In this document: piece by piece, positions 35,684 through 43,615 of the stretch
Numbering within the stretch: position 1 is the first letter of the stretch
Layout of the letters: the number at the start of each line of letters is the position of its first letter
Source of the DNA: an uncultured Clostridia bacterium
Lineage (GTDB): Bacteria > Bacillota > Clostridia > RUG12999
Reading direction: 5' to 3'
DNA length: 64,000 nucleotides
Assembly: GCA_934792465.1 (NCBI GenBank)
Contig: CAKVOK010000008.1
Span: 20,958-84,957 of the forward strand
Program-made: the position numbers and the translations under genes
Notes under the pieces: generated by a model
Databases searched by the model: none
What the model was told of the DNA's origin: nothing
The model's input: only the letters and a program-made list of their open reading frames with translations

Positions 35684-37330
35684 CTACCTTATTATTAAAT
35701 CATCGAATGTACCGTTCGGCGGTATCATCGGAAGAACTCTGTCGTTTATGTCGATTTTGCAATCTATTACGAAAGGCTCATTCTGCATAAACGCTTCTTT
35801 GATAATGGGTTCGAGTTCGCTTTCGTTAAGTATGCGTTTTGCTTTTATCCCGAAAGCGTCCGCAAGCTTTACGAAATCCGTTTTGCGGTGAAGTGTTGTC
35901 TGCGAATAATGTCCGTCGAAAAACATCGTCTGCATTTGACGTACCATTCCCAAAGTGCCGTTGTTCATTATGAGAATTATCAGCGGAATGTTGTGTGTGC
36001 CGACTGTTGCAAGTTCGTTCATATCCATACCGAAGCTGCCGTCGCCCGTAATCAGTACGGTTTTTCTGCCGGTCGCCATTGCCGCACCTATCGCACCGCC
36101 GACACCGAATCCCATTGCCCCAAGACCGCCGCTCGATATGAATGTGCGGGGATTTTTGAATTTATAATACTGCGCCGTCCACATCTGATGCTGTCCTACG
36201 TCCGTAACGATTGGCGTATTGTCCTTTGCATATTTTCTTATGCATTCGACAATTTCACGAGGATAAAGCTTAGAGACTTCCGTTTTTGCCTGCTCGGTTT
36301 TCAGCATTTTTATTTCATCTCGCCACTCGGGATTGTTCTTTTTCGGGAGCAAGGGAATAATGGCATTGAGCGTATCCTTTACATCTGCGTTTATTCCTAT
36401 ATTGGACGTTACGTTTTTATCAATCTCCGCATTGTCTATATCAACATGAATGATTTTTGTTTTCTTGTTCATCTTGAATCGGCTGTTTATCGCACGGTCG
36501 CTGAACCTTGCGCCGAGTGCTATAATCAAATCGGAATCGCCCTTTGCTTTTGTGGCGGCATATCTGCCGTGCATACCCGTCATGCCGAGCATATTCGGAT
36601 TGTCCGCCGATACTGCGGTAAGCCCCATCATAGACGTCCCTATCGGTGCGTCAATGATTTCCGCAAGCTCCGCAATTTCTTTTTCGGCATTTGCCGCAAT
36701 TGCGCCGCCGCCGCAATATATAAAAGGCTTTTTGGATTTTTCGATAAGCTTTGCCGCCTGATTTATTAGCGTTGCGGACGGTTTCCGCATTTTGCTTTTT
36801 TTCACCTTTTCGGCAGGGATATACTTAATTTCCGCTGTCTGAACATCTTTCGGAATATCAACAAGTACAGGACCTGTTCGACCTGAAATTGCAATTCTGA
36901 ACGCTTCGCGCAGCGTATCCGCAAGCTCATCAATTGATTTCACGATAAAACCGTGTTTTACTATAGGCATTGTAATGCCGGCAATATCAACTTCCTGAAA
37001 ACTGTCCCTGCCTATAAGAAAATTGGGGACGTTTCCCGTCACGGCAACCATAGGCACGGAATCAAGATACGCATTTGCTATTCCGGTTACAAGGTTTGTA
37101 GCACCCGGCCCGGAGGTTGCTATAACAACGCCGCACTTTCCCGAAGCTCTCGCATAGCCGTCTGCGGCGTGTGCCGCACCCTGTTCGTGTGCCGTGAGCA
37201 CGTGAGTTATTTTGTCGGAATACTTATAGAGTGCGTCATATATATTCACGACCTGACCGCCGGGATACCCGAATACGGTATCGACATCCTGTTCAAGAAG
37301 CACGTTAATCAAAATTTCAGAACCGTTCAT
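35684..37330 (-). CDS. ilvB: acetolactate synthase catalytic subunit
   Basis: 548 residues. It condenses pyruvate with pyruvate or 2-ketobutyrate, the first step of valine/leucine and the second of isoleucine synthesis. Thiamine-diphosphate signatures: VFGYPGGQVVNIYDALY, the catalytic Glu in THVLTAHEQGAAHAADGYAR (~50), and ITGDGSFGMDMNELATV (~430) with NNG (~455). AAAGGATAAGAG precedes the ATG at 37330. The attenuator terminator ends only 17 nt upstream of this start, so read-through decides expression of the whole operon. Confidence 0.97.
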   Translation of the reverse strand: MNGSEILINVLLEQDVDTVFGYPGGQVVNIYDALYKYSDKITHVLTAHEQGAAHAADGYARASGKCGVVIATSGPGATNLVTGIANAYLDSVPMVAVTGNVPNFLIGRDSFQEVDIAGITMPIVKHGFIVKSIDELADTLREAFRIAISGRTGPVLVDIPKDVQTAEIKYIPAEKVKKSKMRKPSATLINQAAKLIEKSKKPFIYCGGGAIAANAEKEIAELAEIIDAPIGTSMMGLTAVSADNPNMLGMTGMHGRYAATKAKGDSDLIIALGARFSDRAINSRFKMNKKTKIIHVDIDNAEIDKNVTSNIGINADVKDTLNAIIPLLPKKNNPEWRDEIKMLKTEQAKTEVSKLYPREIVECIRKYAKDNTPIVTDVGQHQMWTAQYYKFKNPRTFISSGGLGAMGFGVGGAIGAAMATGRKTVLITGDGSFGMDMNELATVGTHNIPLIILIMNNGTLGMVRQMQTMFFDGHYSQTTLHRKTDFVKLADAFGIKAKRILNESELEPIIKEAFMQNEPFVIDCKIDINDRVLPMIPPNGTFDDLIIR

Positions 37331-37346
37331 AATCTCTTATCCTTTC

Positions 37347-37384
37347 AAAAAAAATATGGATTTGCGACTGTTCGGCGCAAACCC
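37347..37384 (-). terminator. attenuator terminator of the ilv operon
   Basis: On the minus strand, GGGTTTGCG (37384-37376) pairs with CGCAAATCC (37366-37358), one G-U pair, loop CCGAACAGT, followed by ATA and eight T residues. It lies between the leader peptide and ilvB. A segment over the stop codon of the leader peptide (minus GCGCTGTTTG, near 37450-37441) is complementary, with one bulge, to CGAACAGTCGC in the loop and 3' arm, so it can act as antiterminator. Confidence 0.8.
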
Positions 37385-37450
37385 AGAAAAATACATATAT
37401 ATCAATAAAACATGATTATATCCATTTCATTTGTTATACGACAAACAGCG

Positions 37451-37528
37451 CTATATTCCGCATGCCACGACGACGAGCACGAGAACAGCGCTGACTGCTG
37501 CCAAAACTACAAATGAAAAACCAATCAT
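37451..37528 (-). CDS. ilv operon leader peptide, rich in Val/Leu/Ile
   Basis: 25-residue reading frame, MIGFSFVVLAAVSAVLVLVV...CGI, with 8 Val, 3 Leu and 2 Ile, including a run of seven consecutive Val/Leu codons at residues 15-21. AAAGGAG lies 8 nt before the ATG, as strong as for real genes here. It sits between a perfect sigma-A promoter and the attenuator terminator before ilvB. Two segments AGCGCTG, one inside the peptide (37486-37493) and one over its stop codon (37446-37453), can pair with each other (regions 1 and 2); region 2 can instead pair with the terminator (region 3). This is the layout of ribosome-mediated transcription attenuation: stalling at Val/Leu codons when charged tRNA is scarce would allow read-through. 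An alternative is a small one-helix membrane protein. Confidence 0.78.
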   Translation of the reverse strand: MIGFSFVVLAAVSAVLVLVVVACGI

Positions 37529-37564
37529 CTTTTTATCTCCTTTACAAAAAATAAATATGTATAT

Positions 37565-37593
37565 ATAATACCACAAAGCAAGAAAAATGTCAA
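37565..37593 (-). promoter_or_regulatory. sigma-A promoter of the ilv operon
   Basis: Minus strand TTGACA (37593-37588), 17-nt spacer, TATTAT (37570-37565); about 37 nt before the leader-peptide ATG. Confidence 0.8.
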
Positions 37594-37687
37594 TGCTTTT
37601 TTGAAATTTTATGCATTTTATTAATTTTTTTGTATGAAATTTGTTTAGTATGGATAAAAAGTGCCAAAAAATAAATTCAGAAAAAAT

Positions 37688-37716
37688 TTGACTAATTAAA
37701 AAAAATATTGTATAAT
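37688..37716 (+). promoter_or_regulatory. sigma-A promoter of cimA
   Basis: TTGACT (37688-37693), 17-nt spacer, TATAAT (37711-37716); 38 nt before the cimA ATG. It diverges from the ilv promoter about 95 bp away. Confidence 0.8.
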
Positions 37717-37754
37717 ATATAGTAGGGAAAATTATCAAAAACGGAGTGAACTGT

Positions 37755-39314
37755 ATGAAAAAAGTGTATACGCTTGATACTACGCTTAGGGACGGAATGC
37801 AATCTGCCAAAATATCCTTTACGATTGAGGATAAAATCAAAATTATAAAATATCTTGACAGACTCGGGATAGACTATATAGAAGCGGGAAATCCTTATTC
37901 CAATATAAAAGATGCAGAGCTTTTTGAAAGACTTGCCTGTATTAAGCTGAAGCACTCGAGGATTGCCTCGTTCGGAAGCACGAGAAAAGTCGGCATAACG
38001 GCAGAAAAAGACCCCGGTTTGCGTGTGCTGAAAGAATGCAGCGCCGAAACCGCCGTAATATTCGGAAAAGCATGGAAGCTGCATATAAAAGAAATTCTCG
38101 GAACAACGCCGGAGGAAAACCTTGCTATCATAAGAGAATCAATAGAGTATTTATGCAAAAACGGAAAAAAAGTCATATTTGATGCCGAGCATTTTTTTGA
38201 CGGATATAAAGCGGATAAAGAATATGCGATAAAGGTTATACGGACGGCGCACGAGGCAGGAGCGGAATATGTTGTCCTGTGCGATACGAACGGCGGAAGC
38301 TTTCCGGCGGAAATATACGAAATCGTATCGGAAATTACAAAAGAAACGGACGTACCTATAGGAATACATACGCATGACGATTCCGGAATGGCGGTAGCCT
38401 GCGGAATAGCGGCGGTGCAGGCCGGAGCAGTACATATCCAGGGAACAATAAACGGCGTGGGCGAACGATGCGGAAACGCAAATCTTGCTACAATGATAGC
38501 AAATTTGCAGCTGAAAAAAGGGTATCAATTAATTCCGGAAGAAAGTATGCCGACGCTTACGGAAACTGCAAGGGCAATCGCCGAAATCTCCAATATATCC
38601 ACAACCGGACTGCCGTATATCAGCAAAAGCGCATTTTCTCACAAAGCCGGTATGCATATAGATGCAGTGATGAAAAATCCGGCTTCTTTCGAGCATATCG
38701 ACCCGGAATGTGTTGGCAACAGCAGAAATATTCTGCTTTCCGAAATGTCCGGCAAGGCGGCGATTCTGCCGGCGATAAACAAAGTCGTGCCGGGAACAAA
38801 AAAAGATTCTCCCATAGTGGATATGATTTTGCGCAGACTGAAAGAGCTTGAATTTAAAGGCTATCAGTTTGAAGCGGCAAATGCTTCTTTGGATTTGGTA
38901 ATAAGAAAAACTCTCGGAATATACAGGCCGTTTTTCGAGCTTGTAAAGTTCAAGGTTTTCGGCGAATATGACAACAGCGAAAGCAGTGCTTCCGCAATCG
39001 TTAAGATAATGGTCGGAAGCAGAGAAGAGCTCACGGCGGCAGACAGCACGGAAGGTCCTGTCCATGCTATAGACACTGCGCTCAGAAAAGCTCTGTACGT
39101 CTTTTATCCGGAGCTTAAGGAAACGAAGCTTACGGACTATAAGGTTCGTGTGCTTAATTCCAGCGATACACGTTCTATGGTACGTGTTCTCATAGATACG
39201 CGAGATAATAACGATACATGGAGCAGCGTAGGTATATCGGCGGATATAATCGAAGCGTCAAAAAATGCGCTTATGGAATCGCTTGAATATAAATTGATAA
39301 AAACCCGCGGATAA
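37755..39314 (+). CDS. cimA: (R)-citramalate synthase
   Basis: 519 residues from the ATG at 37755 (ACGGAG upstream). A member of the isopropylmalate/citramalate synthase group: DTTLRDGMQSAKISF at the N-terminus, VVLCDTNGG (~175), GIHTHDDSGMA (~203), then NGVGERCGNANLATMIANLQL. The length, the start VYTLDTTLRDG, and the long C-terminal regulatory domain with EGPVHAIDTALRKAL point to CimA rather than LeuA or homocitrate synthase. CimA joins pyruvate and acetyl-CoA to make citramalate, a threonine-free route to 2-ketobutyrate and isoleucine. It is divergent from ilvBNCD, whose enzymes finish that route. Confidence 0.88.
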   Translation: MKKVYTLDTTLRDGMQSAKISFTIEDKIKIIKYLDRLGIDYIEAGNPYSNIKDAELFERLACIKLKHSRIASFGSTRKVGITAEKDPGLRVLKECSAETAVIFGKAWKLHIKEILGTTPEENLAIIRESIEYLCKNGKKVIFDAEHFFDGYKADKEYAIKVIRTAHEAGAEYVVLCDTNGGSFPAEIYEIVSEITKETDVPIGIHTHDDSGMAVACGIAAVQAGAVHIQGTINGVGERCGNANLATMIANLQLKKGYQLIPEESMPTLTETARAIAEISNISTTGLPYISKSAFSHKAGMHIDAVMKNPASFEHIDPECVGNSRNILLSEMSGKAAILPAINKVVPGTKKDSPIVDMILRRLKELEFKGYQFEAANASLDLVIRKTLGIYRPFFELVKFKVFGEYDNSESSASAIVKIMVGSREELTAADSTEGPVHAIDTALRKALYVFYPELKETKLTDYKVRVLNSSDTRSMVRVLIDTRDNNDTWSSVGISADIIEASKNALMESLEYKLIKTRG

Positions 39315-39386
39315 TAATATCTGCGTCGGGATAAAATAACAAGGAAGATCATATATGCCGTGCAAACGGCGGAAAAGGAGGCTATT

Positions 39387-40340
39387 ATGTCATACGATAA
39401 AAGAAAAATAGTTCTTATAGGAACGGGAATGGTGGGCATGAGCTTTGCATATGCTCTGCTCAATCAGAGTGCCTGCGATGAGCTTGTACTTATCGATATA
39501 AACAAGGAACGTGCAATGGGCGAGGCTATGGATTTAAACCACGGTTTGGCATTTGCTACGTCGAGCATGAAGATATATTCGGGAGATTATCCCGACTGCT
39601 CCGATGCGGATATAGTCGTTATATGTGCCGGAGTTGCGCAGAAAGAGGGAGAAACAAGGCTCGACCTCCTGCAGCGGAATGCAAATGTGTTCAGCTCGAT
39701 TGTAAAGCCTGTCGTTGCGTCCGGATTTGACGGAATTTTCCTCATTGCAACCAATCCTGTTGATATAATGACAAGAATTACGTGCCAGCTTTCGGGGTTC
39801 CCGTCAAACAGGGTAATAGGTTCGGGTACAACTCTTGATACGGCAAGACTGCGTTATCTCGTCGGGGAATATCTGAGCGTAGACCCAAGAAACATCCATG
39901 CATACGTAATCGGTGAACACGGCGACAGCGAGTTTGTTCCGTGGTCACAGGCGCTTGTTTCGACAAAACCGGTGCTTGCCGTGTGCGAGGAATCGGGCGG
40001 AAAATTCTGCAAAGCGGAGCTTGAAAAAATAAGCGAACAGGTGAGAACCTCCGCATACACCATAATAAAAGCAAAATCCGCAACATACTACGGTATAGGA
40101 ATGGCGCTCGTGCGAATAGTAAAAGCGATTTTGGGAGATGAAAGCAGCGTACTCACAATATCCGCAAGGCTGAAAGGCGAATACGGAAAGAGCGGCGTGT
40201 ATGCCGGTGTTCCGTGCATTGTAAACAGAGAGGGAGCAAGAGAAATTCTTACACTTTCGCTGAATGACGATGAGCTTAAACAGTTCAGAGAATCCTGCGA
40301 CATTTTGGAAGGATATTATTCCAAGCTTAAAGTTGAATAA
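39387..40340 (+). CDS. ldh: L-lactate dehydrogenase
   Basis: 317 residues from the ATG at 39387, with AAAAGGAGG upstream. It interconverts pyruvate and L-lactate with NADH. The NAD site is IVLIGTGMVGMSFAYALLNQ (8-27), the active loop holds AGVAQKEGETRLDLLQRN (R in the loop supports lactate rather than malate), and the catalytic His is in YVIGEHGDSEFVPWS (~180). The long untranslated stretch before it (72 nt after cimA) has no clear promoter, so it may be read from cimA. A sink for pyruvate beside pyruvate-using cimA and ilvB is notable. Confidence 0.93.
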   Translation: MSYDKRKIVLIGTGMVGMSFAYALLNQSACDELVLIDINKERAMGEAMDLNHGLAFATSSMKIYSGDYPDCSDADIVVICAGVAQKEGETRLDLLQRNANVFSSIVKPVVASGFDGIFLIATNPVDIMTRITCQLSGFPSNRVIGSGTTLDTARLRYLVGEYLSVDPRNIHAYVIGEHGDSEFVPWSQALVSTKPVLAVCEESGGKFCKAELEKISEQVRTSAYTIIKAKSATYYGIGMALVRIVKAILGDESSVLTISARLKGEYGKSGVYAGVPCIVNREGAREILTLSLNDDELKQFRESCDILEGYYSKLKVE

Positions 40341-40399
40341 ACGTGGCATTATAAAAATGCACAGACTGCATAGAACACTATTTTTATAAAGACACTAAA

Positions 40400-40437
40400 G
40401 AGGGTGCCGCAAAACAAAATCGTTTTGCAGCACCCTC
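40400..40437. terminator. bidirectional terminator between ldh and prs
   Basis: 16-bp stem (40400-40415 / 40422-40437) with one mismatch and a 6-nt loop, between convergent genes. Its right arm and loop boundary are nearly identical to the terminator at 31347-31392. Confidence 0.75.
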
Positions 40438-40449
40438 GAAATATATGCA

Positions 40450-41445
40450 TTATACGTTTTTAAGTTCTTTTGATTTCTGCTCCGGTTCAACGTACAGAGG
40501 ACTTACGGATATATCTTCGTAAATTCTCGTTATTGCTTCCGCACATATCGGAGCAACGGACAATACTTTGATGTTATCAAGCGTATGCTCTTTTGTAAGA
40601 GGTACGGTATCGAGAACAACAAGCTGTTCGATACACGAAGCTTTAAGTCTTTCTATTGCCGGTCCGGAAAGTACCGCATGAGTACAGCAAGCGTATACGG
40701 CTTTCGCACCGTTTTTCTTGAGTGCTTCCGCACCTACCGTAATAGTTCCGGCAGTATCTATCATATCATCAACCATGATACAATATTTGTCTTTAATATC
40801 ACCTATAATGTTCATTACCTCAACAGCGTTCGGTTTCGGACGGCGTTTGTCAACAATTGCAAACGGAACGTTAAGTCTTTGAGCAAACTGTCTTGCTCTG
40901 CCTACGCTGCCGTGGTCGGGAGAAACGATTACAACGTCTTCCATGATGCTTTTAAGCTGATGCTTGAAATAATTCGCAAGAAGAGGAAGTCCGTATAAAT
41001 GATCTACCGGAATGTTGAAAAATCCCTGAATCTGCGGTGCATGAAGGTCGAGAGTAAGCACTCTGTCTGCACCTGCCGCTGTGATTAAGTCAGCCACTAA
41101 CTTGGCAGATATAGGATCACGCGCTTTGGCTTTTCTGTCCTGACGTGCGTAACCGAAATACGGGATTACCGCCGTAATGCGTGCGGCAGAAGCGCGCTTG
41201 AACGCATCAATCATAATCAGCAGTTCCATTATATTATCGTTTACAGGGCTACAAGTGGACTGCAGCACAAAAACCTCTGAACCTCTCACTGTTTCGTTAA
41301 TGTTACAAAAAATCTCACCGTCGCTGAATGTCTTTACATCGGAATTTCCGAGAGGAATATTAAGCTTTGCAGCTATTTCCTTGGCAAGTTTTCTGTGTGA
41401 GTTCCCCGCAAAAAGTTTAATATTTTTTCCGTGGGTGGCCATCAT
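40450..41445 (-). CDS. prs: ribose-phosphate pyrophosphokinase (PRPP synthase)
   Basis: 331 residues from the ATG at 41445; a second ATG follows directly. TTAGGAGTG lies 8 nt upstream. It makes PRPP from ribose 5-phosphate and ATP for purine, pyrimidine, histidine and tryptophan synthesis. Seen: IKLFAGNSHRKLAKEIA at the start, YFGYARQDRKAKARDPISAK (~100), the Mg/PRPP site LTLDLHAPQIQGFFNIPVDHL (~133) and the PRPP loop CIMVDDMIDTAGTI (~225). Confidence 0.96.
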   Translation of the reverse strand: MMATHGKNIKLFAGNSHRKLAKEIAAKLNIPLGNSDVKTFSDGEIFCNINETVRGSEVFVLQSTCSPVNDNIMELLIMIDAFKRASAARITAVIPYFGYARQDRKAKARDPISAKLVADLITAAGADRVLTLDLHAPQIQGFFNIPVDHLYGLPLLANYFKHQLKSIMEDVVIVSPDHGSVGRARQFAQRLNVPFAIVDKRRPKPNAVEVMNIIGDIKDKYCIMVDDMIDTAGTITVGAEALKKNGAKAVYACCTHAVLSGPAIERLKASCIEQLVVLDTVPLTKEHTLDNIKVLSVAPICAEAITRIYEDISVSPLYVEPEQKSKELKNV

Positions 41446-41476
41446 CAGTATCACTCCTAATTAATTTGATACTTTT

Positions 41477-41505
41477 ATTATATACCTTAACTCATATAAT
41501 GTCAA
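41477..41505 (-). promoter_or_regulatory. sigma-A promoter of prs
   Basis: Minus strand TTGACA (41505-41500), 17-nt spacer, TATAAT (41482-41477), 31 nt before the start codon. Confidence 0.8.
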
Positions 41506-41536
41506 TACACTATATGCTTAAATTTATAAAAAAAAT

Positions 41537-42781
41537 TTATCTTTTTTTGTTGAATTGTTTTATTTCCGATAAATCCTTGTACAAATAAAGCGAACCGCAG
41601 ATGATGATTAGAGCATTTTCGCACTTTGCGGCGGAAACGGCGTCCGCTATATCGGGCATAGGCACGGCGCAGATTCCCGCATCGGCGGCTTTTTGCGCAA
41701 GCAAAGTTTCGTCCATGGCTCTCGGATTGTTTTTCACCTTAACCGTGTACATTTTTTTAATACCCGTTTTTTTCAATATTTCAAGTTCGCATATCATATC
41801 CTTGTCCTTCATGCATGAGAAAATGAAAACCTTGTCGCGGTCTTTGAAATATCTGTTCAGATTTTCCGCAAGCGCTTCCGCTCCGTCCGGATTGTGCGCA
41901 CCGTCGTAAATTGTATTTTCGTCAAGCATTTCAAATCTCGCCGGATTTTTTGCCCGTTCTATACCGGAAGCTATATATTCCGGGTTTATACCGAGCCGCA
42001 GTGCCGTTTCGGCGGCAATACAAGCGTTTTCAATCTGATATATTCCGCATAAACCCGATTTTAAATTTTTCAGATTTTTATATGAAAATATTTCGTGACA
42101 GCCGTCATGCACGTCCGGGGATGGATAGTCAACGGTGTATAATTCGTTTCCTTTTAGGTCAGCCGCTTGCTTTAATACGTCGTAAACCTCTTTATGCTGC
42201 AAAGTTGTAACGCAAAAACCGCCTTTTTTTATTATTCCCGCTTTTGCACGGGCAATGTCCGTAATGGTATTTCCCAAATAATCTGTGTGGTCCATACTTA
42301 TTTTCGTTATAACGGAACACATATTTGTATCTATTATGTTTGTTGCGTCCTTTTCGCCGCCAAGACCTGTTTCGAGAACTACGATTCCGCAGCCGCAGCG
42401 GTAAAAATATAAAAATGCGGCAGCTGTCCAAATTTCAAATTGAGTCGGCGAAATATCTTTCGGAAGTTTTGCGCAGTACGTTTCCATTTCGTGCAGAAGA
42501 TTTTCCATTTCCGTTTCGGAAATGTTTTTGCCGTCTACGGAAATTCTTTCGCATACAGAGATTAGATTCGGCGAGGTGTATTTGCCGGTCTTGATTCCCG
42601 AAGCCGTCAGAATTTCTTGCAAATATGTGCAGACAGAACCTTTGCCGTTTGTGCCGGCAATATGAATGAACTTAAGATTTTTCTGCGGATTTTTCATTAC
42701 TTCAAGCAATGCACGTATTGATTCGAGTCCGGGCTTGGCGATTGCCTGAAAGCTGTTTGCGAATTTTTTAAAATTGTCCAA
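41537..42781 (-). CDS. folC: folylpolyglutamate synthase / dihydrofolate synthase
   Basis: 414 residues, with a TTG start at 42781 that overlaps folT by 14 nt; AAAGGCGG lies upstream inside folT. No ATG in frame exists before the P-loop. The ATP site is FIHIAGTNGKGSVCTYLQ (~40-57), followed by YTSPNLISVCERI, VLETGLGGEKDATN (~135) and KISMDHTDYLGN (~160), as in FolC. It adds glutamates to folates, trapping them in the cell, and may also make dihydrofolate. Being with a folate S component behind a THF riboswitch fits a salvage role. Confidence 0.95.
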   Translation of the reverse strand: MDNFKKFANSFQAIAKPGLESIRALLEVMKNPQKNLKFIHIAGTNGKGSVCTYLQEILTASGIKTGKYTSPNLISVCERISVDGKNISETEMENLLHEMETYCAKLPKDISPTQFEIWTAAAFLYFYRCGCGIVVLETGLGGEKDATNIIDTNMCSVITKISMDHTDYLGNTITDIARAKAGIIKKGGFCVTTLQHKEVYDVLKQAADLKGNELYTVDYPSPDVHDGCHEIFSYKNLKNLKSGLCGIYQIENACIAAETALRLGINPEYIASGIERAKNPARFEMLDENTIYDGAHNPDGAEALAENLNRYFKDRDKVFIFSCMKDKDMICELEILKKTGIKKMYTVKVKNNPRAMDETLLAQKAADAGICAVPMPDIADAVSAAKCENALIIICGSLYLYKDLSEIKQFNKKR

Positions 42782-43283
42782 TTTTTTTCGCCGCCTTTCT
42801 CAGCGCATTGTTTTTACTTAAAACGGAAAGCAGTACAATCTGTATTCCGGTGTTTAAAATTGCCGTCGGCAGACGTGTCAGCACCGCTGCCGAATATTTG
42901 TCGCCGAAAAAGCCTTTTAAAACATATGATGTGCCGAACAAATTGATAATCAGCATCTGTATTGCCGCACATATAACGATTTTGAGTATGCTCATGTCTT
43001 TTTTGTAAAACATTATTCCGAAAATAAATCCGTAAACAAATTCGATTGCGCTTACCTGCGGAAGAAACGAAGCCGTCGGACTTAAGAAAAATGCTATGAT
43101 GTCGGATAATAACCCGACCAAACCGCCGACAATCGGACCGAAAAGATATGCGGACATAAACACGGTAACGAATTTGAACGTTATCTTAATACCTCCGCCG
43201 ATTCGCACCGTCAGATATGCTCCGAGGACGACACTTACCGCTATTAACATGGATACAGTACAAAGTTTCTTGATTTTAGACAT
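42768..43283 (-). CDS. folT: folate ECF transporter, substrate-binding S component
   Basis: 171 residues with about five or six membrane segments. The N-terminal CTVSMLIAVSVVLGAYLTVRIGG and the following KITFKFVTVFMSAYLFGP match the folate-family S components of energy-coupling-factor transporters. The ATPase and T module are not encoded here and are normally shared. It is preceded by a THF riboswitch on the same strand and overlaps folC, both strong pointers to folate. AAGGAG lies 7-8 nt before the ATG at 43283. Confidence 0.9.
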   Translation of the reverse strand: MSKIKKLCTVSMLIAVSVVLGAYLTVRIGGGIKITFKFVTVFMSAYLFGPIVGGLVGLLSDIIAFFLSPTASFLPQVSAIEFVYGFIFGIMFYKKDMSILKIVICAAIQMLIINLFGTSYVLKGFFGDKYSAAVLTRLPTAILNTGIQIVLLSVLSKNNALRKAAKKIGQF

Positions 43284-43365
43284 AAAAAAACTCCTTCTTG
43301 TCTTAAAATTTTAAGCAACGTATATACAAAGACTAAAGGATATAAAAAATTATTTAGTTTTTGCA

Positions 43366-43462
43366 GCAACGGAATGCAAAACAAACACCGCAAACTTTCG
43401 TTTTTCGTAAAAGAGACAACTTCCCGTCCTCTTTTCACTTAACGCATTTGTTTCTACTTTGC
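43366..43462 (-). ncRNA. tetrahydrofolate (THF) riboswitch
   Basis: On the minus strand the aptamer core of the folT-type THF riboswitch can be followed: AAAGTAGA, then GCGTTAAGTG, a hairpin with stem AAAAGAG / CTCTTTT and loop containing GGGAAGTTGT, then ACGAAAAACGAAAG, GCGGTG, and TTGCATTCCG. Outer pairing AAACAAA / TTTGTTT and GCAA / TTGC closes the structure. The order and conserved bases are those of the known class. It lies 83 nt before the folT ATG and just after its promoter. It should sense reduced folates and lower folT-folC expression. The expression platform downstream was not resolved. Confidence 0.88.
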
Positions 43463-43473
43463 TTTATAGTACA

Positions 43474-43502
43474 ATTATAGCCCTTTTTTAGGGCAAAGTC
43501 AA
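43474..43502 (-). promoter_or_regulatory. sigma-A promoter of the THF riboswitch-folT-folC operon
   Basis: Minus strand TTGACT (43502-43497), 17-nt spacer containing CCCTAAAAAAGGG, TATAAT (43479-43474). The riboswitch begins about 12 nt after the -10 element. Confidence 0.8.
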
Positions 43503-43541
43503 CAAAAAAATCAAAAATCTTCCTTATGCACAAAAAAAGTA

Positions 43542-43570
43542 TTGATTTTAATTTGAAAATATGGTATAAT
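43542..43570 (+). promoter_or_regulatory. sigma-A promoter of the amino acid ABC transporter
   Basis: TTGATT (43542-43547), 17-nt spacer, TATAAT (43565-43570), 45 nt before the binding-protein ATG. It diverges from the folT promoter. Confidence 0.75.
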
Positions 43571-43615
43571 ATACATATGTCTATATAAAATATATTTGAA
43601 AGGGAGACTTTTAAA

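Noticed and set aside
35888..36769. Open frame of 293 codons on the plus strand within ilvB
   Set aside because: Cys/His/Tyr-rich translation without homology, antiparallel to a full ilvB. A shadow frame.
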